Part shown: piece by piece, positions 18,901 to 27,014 of the stretch
Layout: each line of letters opens with the position of its first letter
Numbering within the stretch: position 1 is the first letter of the stretch
Assembly (NCBI RefSeq): GCF_009846525.1
Contig: NZ_CP024621.1
Span: 2,480,001-2,544,000 of the forward strand
Length of the DNA stretch: 64,000 bases
From: Halomonas meridiana
Lineage (GTDB): Bacteria; Pseudomonadota; Gammaproteobacteria; Pseudomonadales; Halomonadaceae
Direction: 5' to 3'
Position numbers and translations under genes: made by a program
Notes under the pieces: model-generated
Told to the model about the DNA's origin: nothing
Database searches by the model: none
What the model saw: only the letters and a program-made list of their open reading frames with translations

Positions 18901-21900
18901 TGCGCCTTACCCTAGACCCCGATGATGGTCGCCTGGAGATTCTCTCCCGCGAGCCCACCACGGGAAGCGAGTGGCAGCTCAATGCCGTGGCGCGCCGCAT
19001 GCGCGAAAGCCGTGGCTTCCTGCTCAATCGCCAAGCGCCAGCGCTGCCTCAGCGAGACGCCGACTACACCCTGGATGAGCACCTGCACATGGCCGAACGT
19101 ATTGGCCTGCACTATGGCCCTGCGTTCCAAGCCATTCAACGCGGCTGGATTGAGGGCGATAGCGTCATTGGTGAAATCAAACTCTCCGAGGCGGTGGCTG
19201 AACAGTTAGATACGCTGCATGTGCATCCCGGCATTCTGGATAGCGCCTTCCAGATGTTTATTCCGCTGCTGGCACAGCACAGTGAATTTGCCGCCCAGCT
19301 CGCCTTTGTACCGGTGCGCGTGGGTCGCATTCAGGTTAATGCCGAGGCAGTCGCGCCAGTGCTGGCCCGTGCGGTGATGGGCAAACGTGCCCCGCACTCC
19401 TTCACGGCCGATTTTGAGTTATTTGATGCCCAAGGCCGCGCCGTGGCCGTGCTAAGCCAGACACGCTTCAAGGCCATTCGCCTGAACCGAGCGCACCACC
19501 AGCACTTCAGCTACCTGGATGTAGAGCTCACCCCTGCCCCATTGCAAGCCGCCGCGCTGCCGCTGCCTGCGGACGCCTTAACGCGCTTGATGGGGTTAAG
19601 CGATGCCTATACCGCCAGCACCGGCCAGCGCTATGCGCAAGAAGTCGCGCCGCTGCTGGATAGCCTGAGCGAAGCCTTTGCACAACAGGGCACCAGCCCC
19701 GTTCAAGATGACGAAGCGTCATTGGCACCAGAAACCATTTGGCAGCTACTGGTACAGGATTACCCCGACTACTTCGCGCCCATTCACGCTGTGGGCCGTT
19801 TGGGCCTGCACCGTGAACCGCTGCTCAACGGCAGCGATACGCTGGAAAGCCTGGGCATTACTGCCGAGCACTTGGCTGGCATCAACCGGGTACTGATCGG
19901 TGAAAACGGCTGGCAAGTCCTGGCCCGCGAGCTAGGCGCGCTGATGGACGCCTCGCTGGCCACCCTACCGGATGGACAACGTCTCAATCTGCTGGAAGCA
20001 GGCCCCTGTGCGCCCGCGCTAGGCCAGCGCCTGTTAGAGCAGCTTGCCCATGGCGAGCCAGGAGTAAGCGACCGCTATCGCTACCGCGCGCTTACCACCA
20101 GCGACACGGCGCACCATCAAGCGGAACAGCTGCAAGAGCGCTACCCGCTGATGGATATTCAGCCGTTAGACGAGGCGTTACCGGCATTGGCCGCCGCGCA
20201 AAAAGCGCAGCTCGCCTTTGTAAGCGCGGATGTCACCCAGCCCGAACGCACACGCCAGTTGATCGACGCTCTACCCGCTCAACTAGCCCCAGGCGCTCAG
20301 GTCATGGTGATTGGCCTTCATCCAAGCCGCTGGCTGGACGATCTGCTGGCAACGCCGGGCATCGATCAAGCCGCGCTGGAACAAAGCACGCTCATCGAGT
20401 GGTTGAGCAGCCAGGGGCTGAGCGTCTCCTCGCCTATCGAGTTAGAAGAGAACGGCGCTTACCTGCTGCACGCGCAACAAACAGAACACAACGACGCCAA
20501 CGTTCAGGCATCCAGCACCCAAACGCTGCTGGTGGCCGCCGCTCAGCAAGAAGCGCTCGCGGCAGCGTTGGCCGAACAGCTGAATAGCCATGCAGGCCAC
20601 AGCGTATGGCTTCGCATCAGCGATGCAGCGCCGCAAACGCTACTCAACGAAGCGCTTGCCGACCTGCCCGAAACACCTGCGGCACTGAACGTGCTTGACC
20701 TGCGTGAACTGGGTAGCACCGCCACGTCGGCTCAAACCCAACGCTGCTTTGGCGCACAGCAGTGGTCGCTGGCGCTAGAAGCCAGCGGCCTGGAAGCGCA
20801 AGGCAGTGCCGTGACGCTATGGCTAGCCACTCAAGGCTATCAACGCGCCGATGACGCCGCGCTATGGGGCTTTGGCCGCTCGCTGGCCAACGAAGCCGTG
20901 GGCCACAGCGTCACCCTCATTGACCTGCCGGATACCCCCAGCGCGGCCGCTTTAGCCATAGCGGCAGCCTCTATCGCTGAACCGGATAACGAAAACGAGC
21001 TGGTGATTACCCAGGAAGGCACCCGCTTTGCCACACGCCTACGAACGCTGCCTGCGCCGCATCCGCAAACCGCCGACAGCGAAGCGCCACGCCAAGCCAT
21101 GACACTGGGCTTTACCCTGCCCGGCCAACTGCGCCAGCTACAGTGGCGGCCGCGCCAACTGCCGGAGCTAGGCGCGGATGACGTCGAAGTGCGCGTCAAA
21201 GCAACCGGCCTCAACTTCCGCGATGTGATGTACACCCTGGGCCTGCTCTCAGATGAAGCCATCGAAAACGGCTTTGCAGGTCCAACGCTGGGGCTTGAGT
21301 TCTCTGGCGAAGTCGTCGCCGTGGGCAGTAACGTGCACCACCTAACACCCGGCCAAGGCGTCGTGGGCTTTGGCCCCGCTAGCTTCAGCGACCGCTTGGT
21401 GGCTAGCCAGCACGCCGTGGCTCCGCTGCCCGACGGCGTCAGCTACGCCGCTGCGGCCACCATTCCGACCACGTTCTTTACCGTGTACTACGCGCTGAAG
21501 CATCTGGCGCGCCTAGAACCCGGCGAAAAAGTGCTGATTCACGGCGCAGCAGGCGGTGTAGGTATTGCCGCGCTGCAAATCGCCCAGTGGATGGGGGCTG
21601 AGATTTACGCCACGGTGGGGTCGGAAGAGAAGCGCGACTTCCTACGCCTGATGGGCGAAGAGCGCCTTTACGACTCCCGCTCGCTTACCTTCGCGGAAGA
21701 GATCCTCGAAGATACCCAGGGTGAAGGCGTCGATATCGTCCTTAACTCCCTGGCCGGTGAGGCCATCAACCAGAACCTGCGCGCTCTGCGCCCGTTCGGT
21801 CGTTTCCTGGAACTGGGCAAGCGCGACTTCTATGAAAACACCCATATCGGCCTGCGCCCGTTCCGCAACAACCTGAGCTACTTCGGGATCGACTCCGACC

Positions 21901-23321
21901 AGCTCATGAAGGTGCAACCCGCCCTCACCCAGCGTCTGTTCGGCGAAATGATGGCGCTGTTTAACGACGGCACGCTCAGTCCGCTGCCGTTTACCGCCTT
22001 TAGCCACAGCCAAGTCATCGATGCCTTCCGCTACATGCAGCAGGCGCGCCAGATCGGCAAGGTGGTGGTGACTTACGAACAGCCCATTGCCCCACCACGC
22101 CAAGAGCAGCTAGGCACCGCCCGCATGGCATTACCCAGCGATGCCAGTTACTTGGTGACCGGCGGCCTGGGCGGGTTTGGTCTGAAAACTGCGCAATGGC
22201 TGGTAGATAAAGGCGCGCGGGAGCTGATTCTCCTCAGCCGCAGCGGACCGGCCAGCGATGAAGCCCAAGCGGCCGTGGCAGCCTTCGAAGCTCAAGGCGT
22301 GAAAGTGCTGGCAGCGGCTTGCGACATCACCGACCGCGATGCGCTGGCCAAGGTGCTTGAACGTGCGAAAAGCGAACTAAGCCCGCTGCGTGGCATCGTT
22401 CATGCTGCCACGGTGATCGACGACGGGCTGATTCGCAACCTGGATGCCGAGCGCATTCAAAAAGTGCTCTCACCGAAGATCGACGGCGCCAAACACCTGG
22501 AAGCGCTGACAGCCAACGAAGCCCTCGACTTCTTCGTGCTCTATTCATCGGCGACCACGCTGTTTGGTAACCCCGGCCAAGCCAACTATGTGGCTGCTAA
22601 CCACTGGCTCGAAGCGTTCGCGGCTCGCCGCCGTTCGCAAGGCCTACCAGCTACCTGCGTACGCTGGGGCGCGATTGACGACGTTGGTTTCTTGGCGCGT
22701 AACACTCGCACCCGTGACGCACTGCAAGAGCGCCTGGGCGGCTCGGCGCTGCGCTCCGACGATGCGCTCAATGTGCTCGAGCAAATGCTGCTGACGCCCG
22801 GGCCAAGCCTGGGCGTACTGGAACTGGAGTGGGGAGCCCTTGCGCGCTTCCTGCCCACCTCCAGCGCACCACGCTTCGATGAGATTGCTCGGGCCAGCGA
22901 TGACGACGGTAGCCTGGATAGCGACGACGATATCAGCGCGCTGCTGGCGGATCTCTCGCCAGAAGAACTGCACAGCACGATTACCGAACTGCTGCGCGCC
23001 GAGCTCGCCAGCATTCTGCTGATCGACGAAGAGAAGATCGACGTGAACCGCTCGGTTTATGACATGGGCTTCGACTCGCTCATGGGGGTCGAGCTGATGA
23101 CCGCCATCGAGAACCGTCTAGGCGTTCAGGTACCGGTGATGGTGCTCAGCGAAGCGTCTACGCTCGATAAGCTCGCGGGCGTGTTGATTCAAAAACTGCA
23201 CCAGCACGATGAGGATGTTGAAGAGTCGCCACAAGATGCGTTAGCCTCTCTGGCCGCCCGCCACGGTGCGGATGGCCTTAACAGTGAGCCAGCATCATCC
23301 CCTGCGACCGAGACACCATGA
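15990..23321 (+). CDS. Iterative-type type I polyketide/fatty acid synthase (RkpA/WcbR-like)
   Basis: A 2443-residue single-module, fully reducing megasynthase. KS about 3-430, with active Cys172 in DTACSSSM, EAHGTGTAVGDP and NVGHLETASG. AT about 520-830, with Ser619 in GHSVG; YAFH at 720-723 suggests malonyl-CoA use. DH about 880-1150, with His920 in HVVGEGAVFPG and Asp1084 in DSAFQ. A 1150-1690 region resembles a decayed C-methyltransferase (LEAGPCAPAL in place of the SAM loop). ER about 1700-2020, with HGAAGGVG at 1851-1858. KR about 2040-2230, with VTGGLGGFG at 2056-2064 and Tyr2200. ACP about 2320-2400, with Ser2363 in FDSL. No thioesterase. The start ATG 15990 has AGGAG upstream and overlaps the previous stop. 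The product is probably a saturated acyl-ACP, released by the oxoamine synthase encoded next. Confidence 0.95.
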   Translation: MTKRVAIIGAAHRFPGTTPETFWQDLQAEKDLVTQVAPDRWSHEAFWHPDKRHPGTSVTFAAGSLGDISGFDAEFFGISPREAANMDPQQRMLLELAWETMESAGIVPSTLRGSQCGVFLGVASLDYSYRLADDMSAIDASTATGNTSSIASNRLSYVFDLHGPSMSLDTACSSSMVAFHQACQSIRSGETTMALAGGISLHLHPYGFIIFSKASMLSPTGRCQVFDEAGNGYVRSEGAGLFLLKDYDLAVADGDNILAVVAGSAVNTDGHKSGLTVPNPSAQTDLMRRAYEQAGISPDEIDYLEAHGTGTAVGDPIETRAIGEAIGKHRQTPLLIGSVKSNVGHLETASGVAGLAKALYSLQHREVPATIGIRKLNPRIKFDEWNLSVVTKAQPLKPEGRLVIGINSFGFGGANAHVILESAPEKTAAPRQTPDTPLPIRLSAQSEAALTENALALSKHLQEAGQGFYDIAHTLFHHREQHSHGALCFASSAEEAATALRQFAEGEASQVMTLERLANARGPVFVYDGNGCQWETMGHDLLDTDADFTAAIDRVDALFQRYGSFSLRDELAGRNQPEGEESRFVRTEIAQPALFALQVALTEWLKAQGITPAAVFGHSVGEVAAAWASGALSLEDAVKVIYYRSDFQGKTRGLGEMTAVAMSAEEIAPWLAKPAFDRVSLAGINSPKGITLAGDRGQLSELEAALSAEGTFAKRLPLDYAFHSPAMDSIQAGVVDALADIKPQATEIPYFSTVTGALSEGTKLDAHYWWLNIREPVLFDSAATALIEQGYNVFVEVGAHPILRRYLNESLRQQERSGLVFGTIERHKPGLDGLNRTLSQLLLSGLSVNSQRFFPVEGQRVLLPRYSWQRTHLWVQGTNDGQGLLSRYYQHPLLGYPLAQQEHTWESQLDTKRQPWLADHVVGEGAVFPGAGFVELALAAALQQKETPVLDIEELEIRAPLLLDGPNGRTMRLTLDPDDGRLEILSREPTTGSEWQLNAVARRMRESRGFLLNRQAPALPQRDADYTLDEHLHMAERIGLHYGPAFQAIQRGWIEGDSVIGEIKLSEAVAEQLDTLHVHPGILDSAFQMFIPLLAQHSEFAAQLAFVPVRVGRIQVNAEAVAPVLARAVMGKRAPHSFTADFELFDAQGRAVAVLSQTRFKAIRLNRAHHQHFSYLDVELTPAPLQAAALPLPADALTRLMGLSDAYTASTGQRYAQEVAPLLDSLSEAFAQQGTSPVQDDEASLAPETIWQLLVQDYPDYFAPIHAVGRLGLHREPLLNGSDTLESLGITAEHLAGINRVLIGENGWQVLARELGALMDASLATLPDGQRLNLLEAGPCAPALGQRLLEQLAHGEPGVSDRYRYRALTTSDTAHHQAEQLQERYPLMDIQPLDEALPALAAAQKAQLAFVSADVTQPERTRQLIDALPAQLAPGAQVMVIGLHPSRWLDDLLATPGIDQAALEQSTLIEWLSSQGLSVSSPIELEENGAYLLHAQQTEHNDANVQASSTQTLLVAAAQQEALAAALAEQLNSHAGHSVWLRISDAAPQTLLNEALADLPETPAALNVLDLRELGSTATSAQTQRCFGAQQWSLALEASGLEAQGSAVTLWLATQGYQRADDAALWGFGRSLANEAVGHSVTLIDLPDTPSAAALAIAAASIAEPDNENELVITQEGTRFATRLRTLPAPHPQTADSEAPRQAMTLGFTLPGQLRQLQWRPRQLPELGADDVEVRVKATGLNFRDVMYTLGLLSDEAIENGFAGPTLGLEFSGEVVAVGSNVHHLTPGQGVVGFGPASFSDRLVASQHAVAPLPDGVSYAAAATIPTTFFTVYYALKHLARLEPGEKVLIHGAAGGVGIAALQIAQWMGAEIYATVGSEEKRDFLRLMGEERLYDSRSLTFAEEILEDTQGEGVDIVLNSLAGEAINQNLRALRPFGRFLELGKRDFYENTHIGLRPFRNNLSYFGIDSDQLMKVQPALTQRLFGEMMALFNDGTLSPLPFTAFSHSQVIDAFRYMQQARQIGKVVVTYEQPIAPPRQEQLGTARMALPSDASYLVTGGLGGFGLKTAQWLVDKGARELILLSRSGPASDEAQAAVAAFEAQGVKVLAAACDITDRDALAKVLERAKSELSPLRGIVHAATVIDDGLIRNLDAERIQKVLSPKIDGAKHLEALTANEALDFFVLYSSATTLFGNPGQANYVAANHWLEAFAARRRSQGLPATCVRWGAIDDVGFLARNTRTRDALQERLGGSALRSDDALNVLEQMLLTPGPSLGVLELEWGALARFLPTSSAPRFDEIARASDDDGSLDSDDDISALLADLSPEELHSTITELLRAELASILLIDEEKIDVNRSVYDMGFDSLMGVELMTAIENRLGVQVPVMVLSEASTLDKLAGVLIQKLHQHDEDVEESPQDALASLAARHGADGLNSEPASSPATETP

Positions 23322-24649
23322 CCGCCAAGCGTTCTGAGTTAAAACGCCAACTTCTGGAGCAAGCGCGCAAGCGTCCCACCGCCAGAGCCGCCAGTCCCTC
23401 TGCCCCCAGCGCCCAAAGCGCGGGGGCAGCCCGCTCTGTTCCTGAGCGCTTTACACGCTTTGATGCCCACCCGGGCTATCAACAGCTTATGCTGCTGCGC
23501 GAAGGCGCTAAACAGCTTGGCCTGAAAGTGCCCTTCTTCAAGGTACACGACGGCCTTGCCGGGGCGACAAGCGTGATGGATGGCCGCACCTGCATTAACT
23601 TCGCCAGCTACAACTACCTGGGCTACTCCGGAGACCCGCGTGTCGTTCAAGCCGCCAGTGATGCAGCCGCCCACTATGGCACCTCTGTCTCAGCCAGCCG
23701 TGTGGTCTCAGGGGAGCGCCCTATTCATGGTGAGCTAGAGCGTGCCATTGCCAAGGCCTACGCCGTAGAGGATGCCGTCGCGTTCGTCAGCGGCCACGCA
23801 ACCAATGTATCTACCCTTGGCTACCTGCTCGGCCCAAAAGATCTCATCCTGCACGACGAGTATATTCACAACAGCTCGTTGGTGGGCGCACAGCTCTCTG
23901 GTGCCAAGCGCATGTCGTTTAGCCACAACGACCCGGACGCCCTGGAAGCACTGCTCACCCAGCACCGCCACCAGTTCGAGCGTGTGTTGATAGTGATCGA
24001 GGGGCTCTACAGCATGGACGGCGACATCCCCGATCTGCCGCGCTTTATCGCCCTCAAACAGCGCCATCAAGCCTGGCTAATGGTCGATGAAGCCCACTCT
24101 TTCGGCGTGATGGGAGAAACCGGCCTCGGCCTGCGGGAACACTTTGCGATTGACCCCACCGATGTCGATATCTGGATGGGCACCATGAGCAAAACGCTTT
24201 CTGGCTGCGGCGGCTACATTGCTGGCAACACCGCGCTAGTGGAAACGCTGCGCTACTTCGCACCGGGCTTTTTGTACAGCGTCGGCATGCCCGCGCAAGT
24301 GGCCGCCCCCTCGCTCAAAGTGCTGGAGCTCATGCCCCAGGAACCCGAGCGCGTCGCCAAACTGCAGGAAATCTCCCGCTACTTCTTAGAGCAAGCCCAA
24401 GCCCGTGGCATGGACACAGGCCACAGCATCGGCTCCGCCGTGGTGCCCATCATCGTCGGCAGCTCGCCCCTGGCCGCGCACCTCTCCAACGCGCTGCTGG
24501 AGCAAGACATCAACGTTCAGCCCATTCTGTACCCCGCCGTACCGGAAAAAAGCGCCCGCCTGCGCTTCTTCCTCTCCTGCGAACATACCCAAGCACACAT
24601 CGACGAGACGTTGGACGTGCTTGAAAAGTTGATGGCGAAAGGGATGTGA
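23318..24649 (+). CDS. Alpha-oxoamine synthase, PLP-dependent (RkpG/WcbT-like)
   Basis: 443 residues, family of BioF, KBL and serine palmitoyltransferase. These condense an acyl thioester with an amino acid, releasing CO2, to give an amino ketone. Visible features: FASYNYLGYSGDPRV, GTSVSASRVVSGE, the VDEAHSFGVMG aspartate/histidine motif, and the PLP lysine Lys292 in GTMSKTLSGCGG. The first 45 residues are a basic, Ala/Pro/Ser-rich extension absent from BioF, perhaps for docking to the PKS. ATG 23318 overlaps the PKS stop (ATGA), and there is no thioesterase in the PKS, so chain off-loading by this enzyme is likely. No other biotin genes are near, so a biotin role is unlikely. Confidence 0.9.
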   Translation: MTAKRSELKRQLLEQARKRPTARAASPSAPSAQSAGAARSVPERFTRFDAHPGYQQLMLLREGAKQLGLKVPFFKVHDGLAGATSVMDGRTCINFASYNYLGYSGDPRVVQAASDAAAHYGTSVSASRVVSGERPIHGELERAIAKAYAVEDAVAFVSGHATNVSTLGYLLGPKDLILHDEYIHNSSLVGAQLSGAKRMSFSHNDPDALEALLTQHRHQFERVLIVIEGLYSMDGDIPDLPRFIALKQRHQAWLMVDEAHSFGVMGETGLGLREHFAIDPTDVDIWMGTMSKTLSGCGGYIAGNTALVETLRYFAPGFLYSVGMPAQVAAPSLKVLELMPQEPERVAKLQEISRYFLEQAQARGMDTGHSIGSAVVPIIVGSSPLAAHLSNALLEQDINVQPILYPAVPEKSARLRFFLSCEHTQAHIDETLDVLEKLMAKGM

Positions 24650-24651
24650 CG

Positions 24652-24742
24652 GGTGAGTGGTGAGTGGTGAGTGGTGAGTGGTGAGTGGTGAGTGGTGAGT
24701 GGTGAGTGGTGAGTGGTGAGTGGTGAGTGGTGAGTGGTGAGT
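24652..24742. repeat. Tandem heptamer array, 13 perfect GGTGAGT units
   Basis: Thirteen uninterrupted copies of GGTGAGT begin 2 nt after the oxoamine-synthase stop region. There are no spacers, so this is not a CRISPR. Similar 7-bp arrays recur at 50004-50038, 52022-52063, 54142-54183 and 55781-55857. Confidence 0.95.
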
Positions 24743-24750
24743 GGTAACAC

Positions 24751-24825
24751 CGTAGCGCGGCGTAACGAAAGAGCGAGAGCATCGAGCGAAAGAGGCACCC
24801 GCGAGGGCGGCGATAGCCGCCTGGA
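24751..24825 (+). repeat. Dispersed hairpin repeat, copy A
   Basis: About 75 bp beginning GTAGCGCGGCGTAACGAAAG, through GAGGCACCCGCG, and ending in the perfect hairpin GGCGGC-GATA-GCCGCC. It is near identical to copies at 25586 and 28509 (plus) and to copies at 55684 and 57838 (minus). It has no U-tract after the hairpin, so it is not a standard terminator. It lies between the PKS operon and rfaH. Confidence 0.9.
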
Positions 24826-24874
24826 AGGTGGTACGTTAACCTAGGGAGCCACCGGGCAATAGGAAAGGTAGTCA

Positions 24875-25390
24875 ATGGTAGTAGAAGCAACCGAGACCAG
24901 CACTGCCCACTGGTACGTCATTCAGTGCAAAGGGAGCGAATCCTTTCGCGCGGCGGAGCATCTTTCGAACCAAGGTTACGAGGTGTTTCATCCAGTGTTG
25001 GATGTAAAACGCAAACGCCAAGGGAAGCTCACCACCGTCACTGAGCCGCTGTTCCCCTACTACCTGTTTATTCGATTAGACCAGGTCGTCAGCAACTGGC
25101 GTCCCATTCGCTCTACCCGGGGCGTACTGCGCCTACTCACCTTCGGCAACACCCCCATCGCCGTGCCCGACGCGCTTGTAGAGACCTTACGCGCCCAACC
25201 CCACCGCCAAGAAGGTAGCCACAGCTACTTCACTGCCGGAGAAAAAGTCACCATCACCGACGGCCCCTTCAAAGACCTAGAAGCCATCTTCACCCGCTGT
25301 AAGGGTGAAGAGCGCGCCATCGTGTTGCTGAACGTCCTCCAACGGCCTCAGCAGGTAGAGCTACCGGTTGAAAGCTTGGAAAAGCGGTGA
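24875..25390 (+). CDS. rfaH: Transcription antitermination protein RfaH (NusG paralogue)
   Basis: 171 residues. The N-terminal NGN domain (about 10-110) reads WYVIQCKGSESFRAAEHL, FHPVLDVKRKRQGK and FPYYLFIRLD, which is RfaH-like more than NusG-like. The C-terminal KOW-type segment (about 120-168) has GEKVTITDGPFKDLEAIF. RfaH is recruited to paused RNA polymerase by ops DNA, suppresses Rho termination, and helps translation of long surface-polysaccharide operons (family knowledge). A perfect ops site is present at 60169-60180 ahead of the capsule export genes, which makes that operon the likely target. The start ATG 24875 follows AGGAAAGG. The gene stands alone, flanked by repeats. Confidence 0.93.
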   Translation: MVVEATETSTAHWYVIQCKGSESFRAAEHLSNQGYEVFHPVLDVKRKRQGKLTTVTEPLFPYYLFIRLDQVVSNWRPIRSTRGVLRLLTFGNTPIAVPDALVETLRAQPHRQEGSHSYFTAGEKVTITDGPFKDLEAIFTRCKGEERAIVLLNVLQRPQQVELPVESLEKR

Positions 25391-25506
25391 AGAGCGTATA
25401 GCCACACGAAATGAATGCTGTGCCACACAATGTGGCACCCGCGAAGGCGGCAGATAGCCACTTGGATAGAGCCACCGTGCAGCATCAGACCTCGGCGCCA
25501 CCATCG

Positions 25507-25536
25507 GCACTCCTAACGGAGTGCTTCGCGGGTGCG
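25507..25536 (+). repeat. Second hairpin repeat family, copy 1
   Basis: A perfect 7-bp hairpin GCACTCC-TAAC-GGAGTGC (25507-25524) followed by TTCGCGGGTGC. It is repeated at 28626-28655 with loop TAGC. The loop change with conserved stem, and the shared flank, show it is a repeat and not chance. Confidence 0.85.
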
Positions 25537-25585
25537 CTATCGCTTACACCGCGCTACGGGTGCCCGCTTAAGTGCACTGGAGCCA

Positions 25586-25659
25586 CGTAGCGCGGCGTAA
25601 CGAAAGAGCGAGAGCAACGAGCGAAAGAGGCACCCGCGGGGGCGGCGCTAACCGCCTGA
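25586..25659 (+). repeat. Dispersed hairpin repeat, copy B
   Basis: It differs from copy A by only a few bases (for example AACGAGCG in place of ATCGAGCG). The terminal hairpin is reduced to GGCGG/CCGCC. It is followed by CCGTGAATCATCA, which also follows copy C in variant form, so the repeat unit extends beyond the 75-bp core. Confidence 0.9.
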
Positions 25660-25766
25660 TTTAACCACCGTGAATCATCATCGCCCCCTTGGCACCGCTT
25701 ACGCTGCGCTTCGGGGACCCTCACCTTGATGGAAGCCCCCGACACGGTGCTACGAACTCTGAAAGG

Positions 25767-27014
25767 CTAGCGGATGGTCGCAAAATAGCGCTGCACCATC
25801 CTCCGATACCAAAACAGCCGTAAGATGTTGATCACACCAAGTACAAAAGGCACCGCGTAAATAATAAATACCCACTCCTGGGCTTGCGGCATTAAGCGCA
25901 CGATGCCAAACACCAGCAATACGAATAAAAAAACCACCATATTGAAGGCAAGTGAAAGGCGCTCATAGCCACAAAAATTAATCAGCACCGATTCAATAAC
26001 ACCCAACTGCCCAGTAGCGACGTTAAACGCAAAAGCCGCAACAAAAAACAGCACCAACCAAGTATCGTTCACCGCACCAGACATATAAAAATACACGATA
26101 ATCGTCAGCGACAGCGCAGGCACCAAAGCGGCGACCAAGGCATGGATTTTTTGACGAAGCGGCACCACGACCGAACGCGCATAATCACGTGCCATCACCA
26201 TTTTAGACAACGCCGCAGCACTATTATTAATCAGCCCTCGTGGTAAAGCGGACATCGCGCTAAAGACCGCAGCACATAGCGACGCTACAAGAGCAACCTC
26301 ACTTCCTCCCAGGGCGATAAACAGCGAGGGCAAAATGAAACCGACGCCACTACTCGCCGCGTTGGAAAAACCAACCACCAAACTCGACACTAAATCGCTG
26401 GGCGCGATGAACAGCGTGTCACCAGAAACGCGAGTGTTGCCCTCTTGGAAAACCAATACACCCACAAACATGACGAAGGCCAACGCGTATGAGATCGATA
26501 ATACGTTCAACAACTGATCTGCATGGAGCGGCCCTTCAATAAAGAACATCAGCAGCATCATGGCGATAAACAGGCACCCAATGACGCCATCGTAAAAAAA
26601 CAGCCTCCAAAATTGGCGCTTAAAGACTAAATAATTACGAAAAACCTGATATACCGACGTCATCAGGATCAGTGCAAACACGTCTAGCCAATGCGGGACA
26701 GGAACGGCCAGAGACGCCATCAGTAACGCAAAAGCCGACACTCCCCCGCCTACCACCACACACGATGCCGCGTACCGCAGCAGTATCGCCAAGCGCTCAT
26801 CCTCGGCCATACGCTTCATCAAAATAGTGGAAAACCCCACCCCCGACACCATGACAAAAAAGGCTGCCAAGGTGTACTGAGTGGAAAAAAACACCACGCT
26901 GTCAGGGACTAAAAAGAAACCAGCCACACCCAGTACAAAAATACGAAAACCACCGGGCGTTGCCGCCGTCATAAAGGGCAGCAGTCTTTCTAATGAACGA
27001 CGAAAGGGCATCAT
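25767..27014 (-). CDS. Flippase-like polysaccharide membrane protein (Wzx/MATE type)
   Basis: 415 residues with about 10-12 hydrophobic segments spread evenly along the chain and short basic loops, resembling Wzx/MOP-superfamily exporters of lipid-linked sugars. No short signature identifies a subfamily. The segment VYQVFRNYLVFKRQFWRLFF and the N-terminal GGFRIFVLGVAGFFLVP fit this architecture. ATG 27014 is chosen: AAGGA lies 6 nt upstream, and its A is shared with the GT25 stop (TGATG), giving coupled translation. TTG 27017 or ATG 27011 are possible. A role in moving an intermediate made by the neighbouring GT25 or the wider locus is inferred. Confidence 0.7.
   Translation of the reverse strand: MMPFRRSLERLLPFMTAATPGGFRIFVLGVAGFFLVPDSVVFFSTQYTLAAFFVMVSGVGFSTILMKRMAEDERLAILLRYAASCVVVGGGVSAFALLMASLAVPVPHWLDVFALILMTSVYQVFRNYLVFKRQFWRLFFYDGVIGCLFIAMMLLMFFIEGPLHADQLLNVLSISYALAFVMFVGVLVFQEGNTRVSGDTLFIAPSDLVSSLVVGFSNAASSGVGFILPSLFIALGGSEVALVASLCAAVFSAMSALPRGLINNSAAALSKMVMARDYARSVVVPLRQKIHALVAALVPALSLTIIVYFYMSGAVNDTWLVLFFVAAFAFNVATGQLGVIESVLINFCGYERLSLAFNMVVFLFVLLVFGIVRLMPQAQEWVFIIYAVPFVLGVINILRLFWYRRMVQRYFATIR

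Larger units (their letters stand above)
25391..25766. repeat. Gene-free repeat cluster downstream of rfaH
   Basis: 376 bp between rfaH (plus) and the flippase-like gene (minus), holding no credible gene. It contains a hairpin GTGCCACA-CAA-TGTGGCAC (25420-25438), a fragment GGCACCCGCGAAGGCGGC (from about 25434), a second hairpin family at 25507-25524, repeat copy B at 25586-25659, and a further GGCACCGCTTACGCTGCGCT segment (about 25692-25711). The layout is like a composite REP/BIME. Confidence 0.75.

Noticed and set aside
23318..24649. Biotin synthesis gene bioF
   Set aside because: No other bio genes nearby, a distinct N-terminal extension, and 4-bp overlap with a PKS gene point to lipid synthesis.
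24652..24742. Possible CRISPR or direct-repeat array
   Set aside because: Unit is 7 bp with no spacers and no cas genes nearby.
24806..24825. Hairpins of the dispersed repeat as ordinary terminators
   Set aside because: No U-tract follows in any of the five copies. They may still act in Rho-linked 3'-end protection, but this cannot be shown here.
24510..24890. Minus-strand open frame with many repeated TTHHSPL residues
   Set aside because: It is only the translation of the 7-bp tandem array plus antisense of the oxoamine-synthase gene. No ribosome site or family resemblance.
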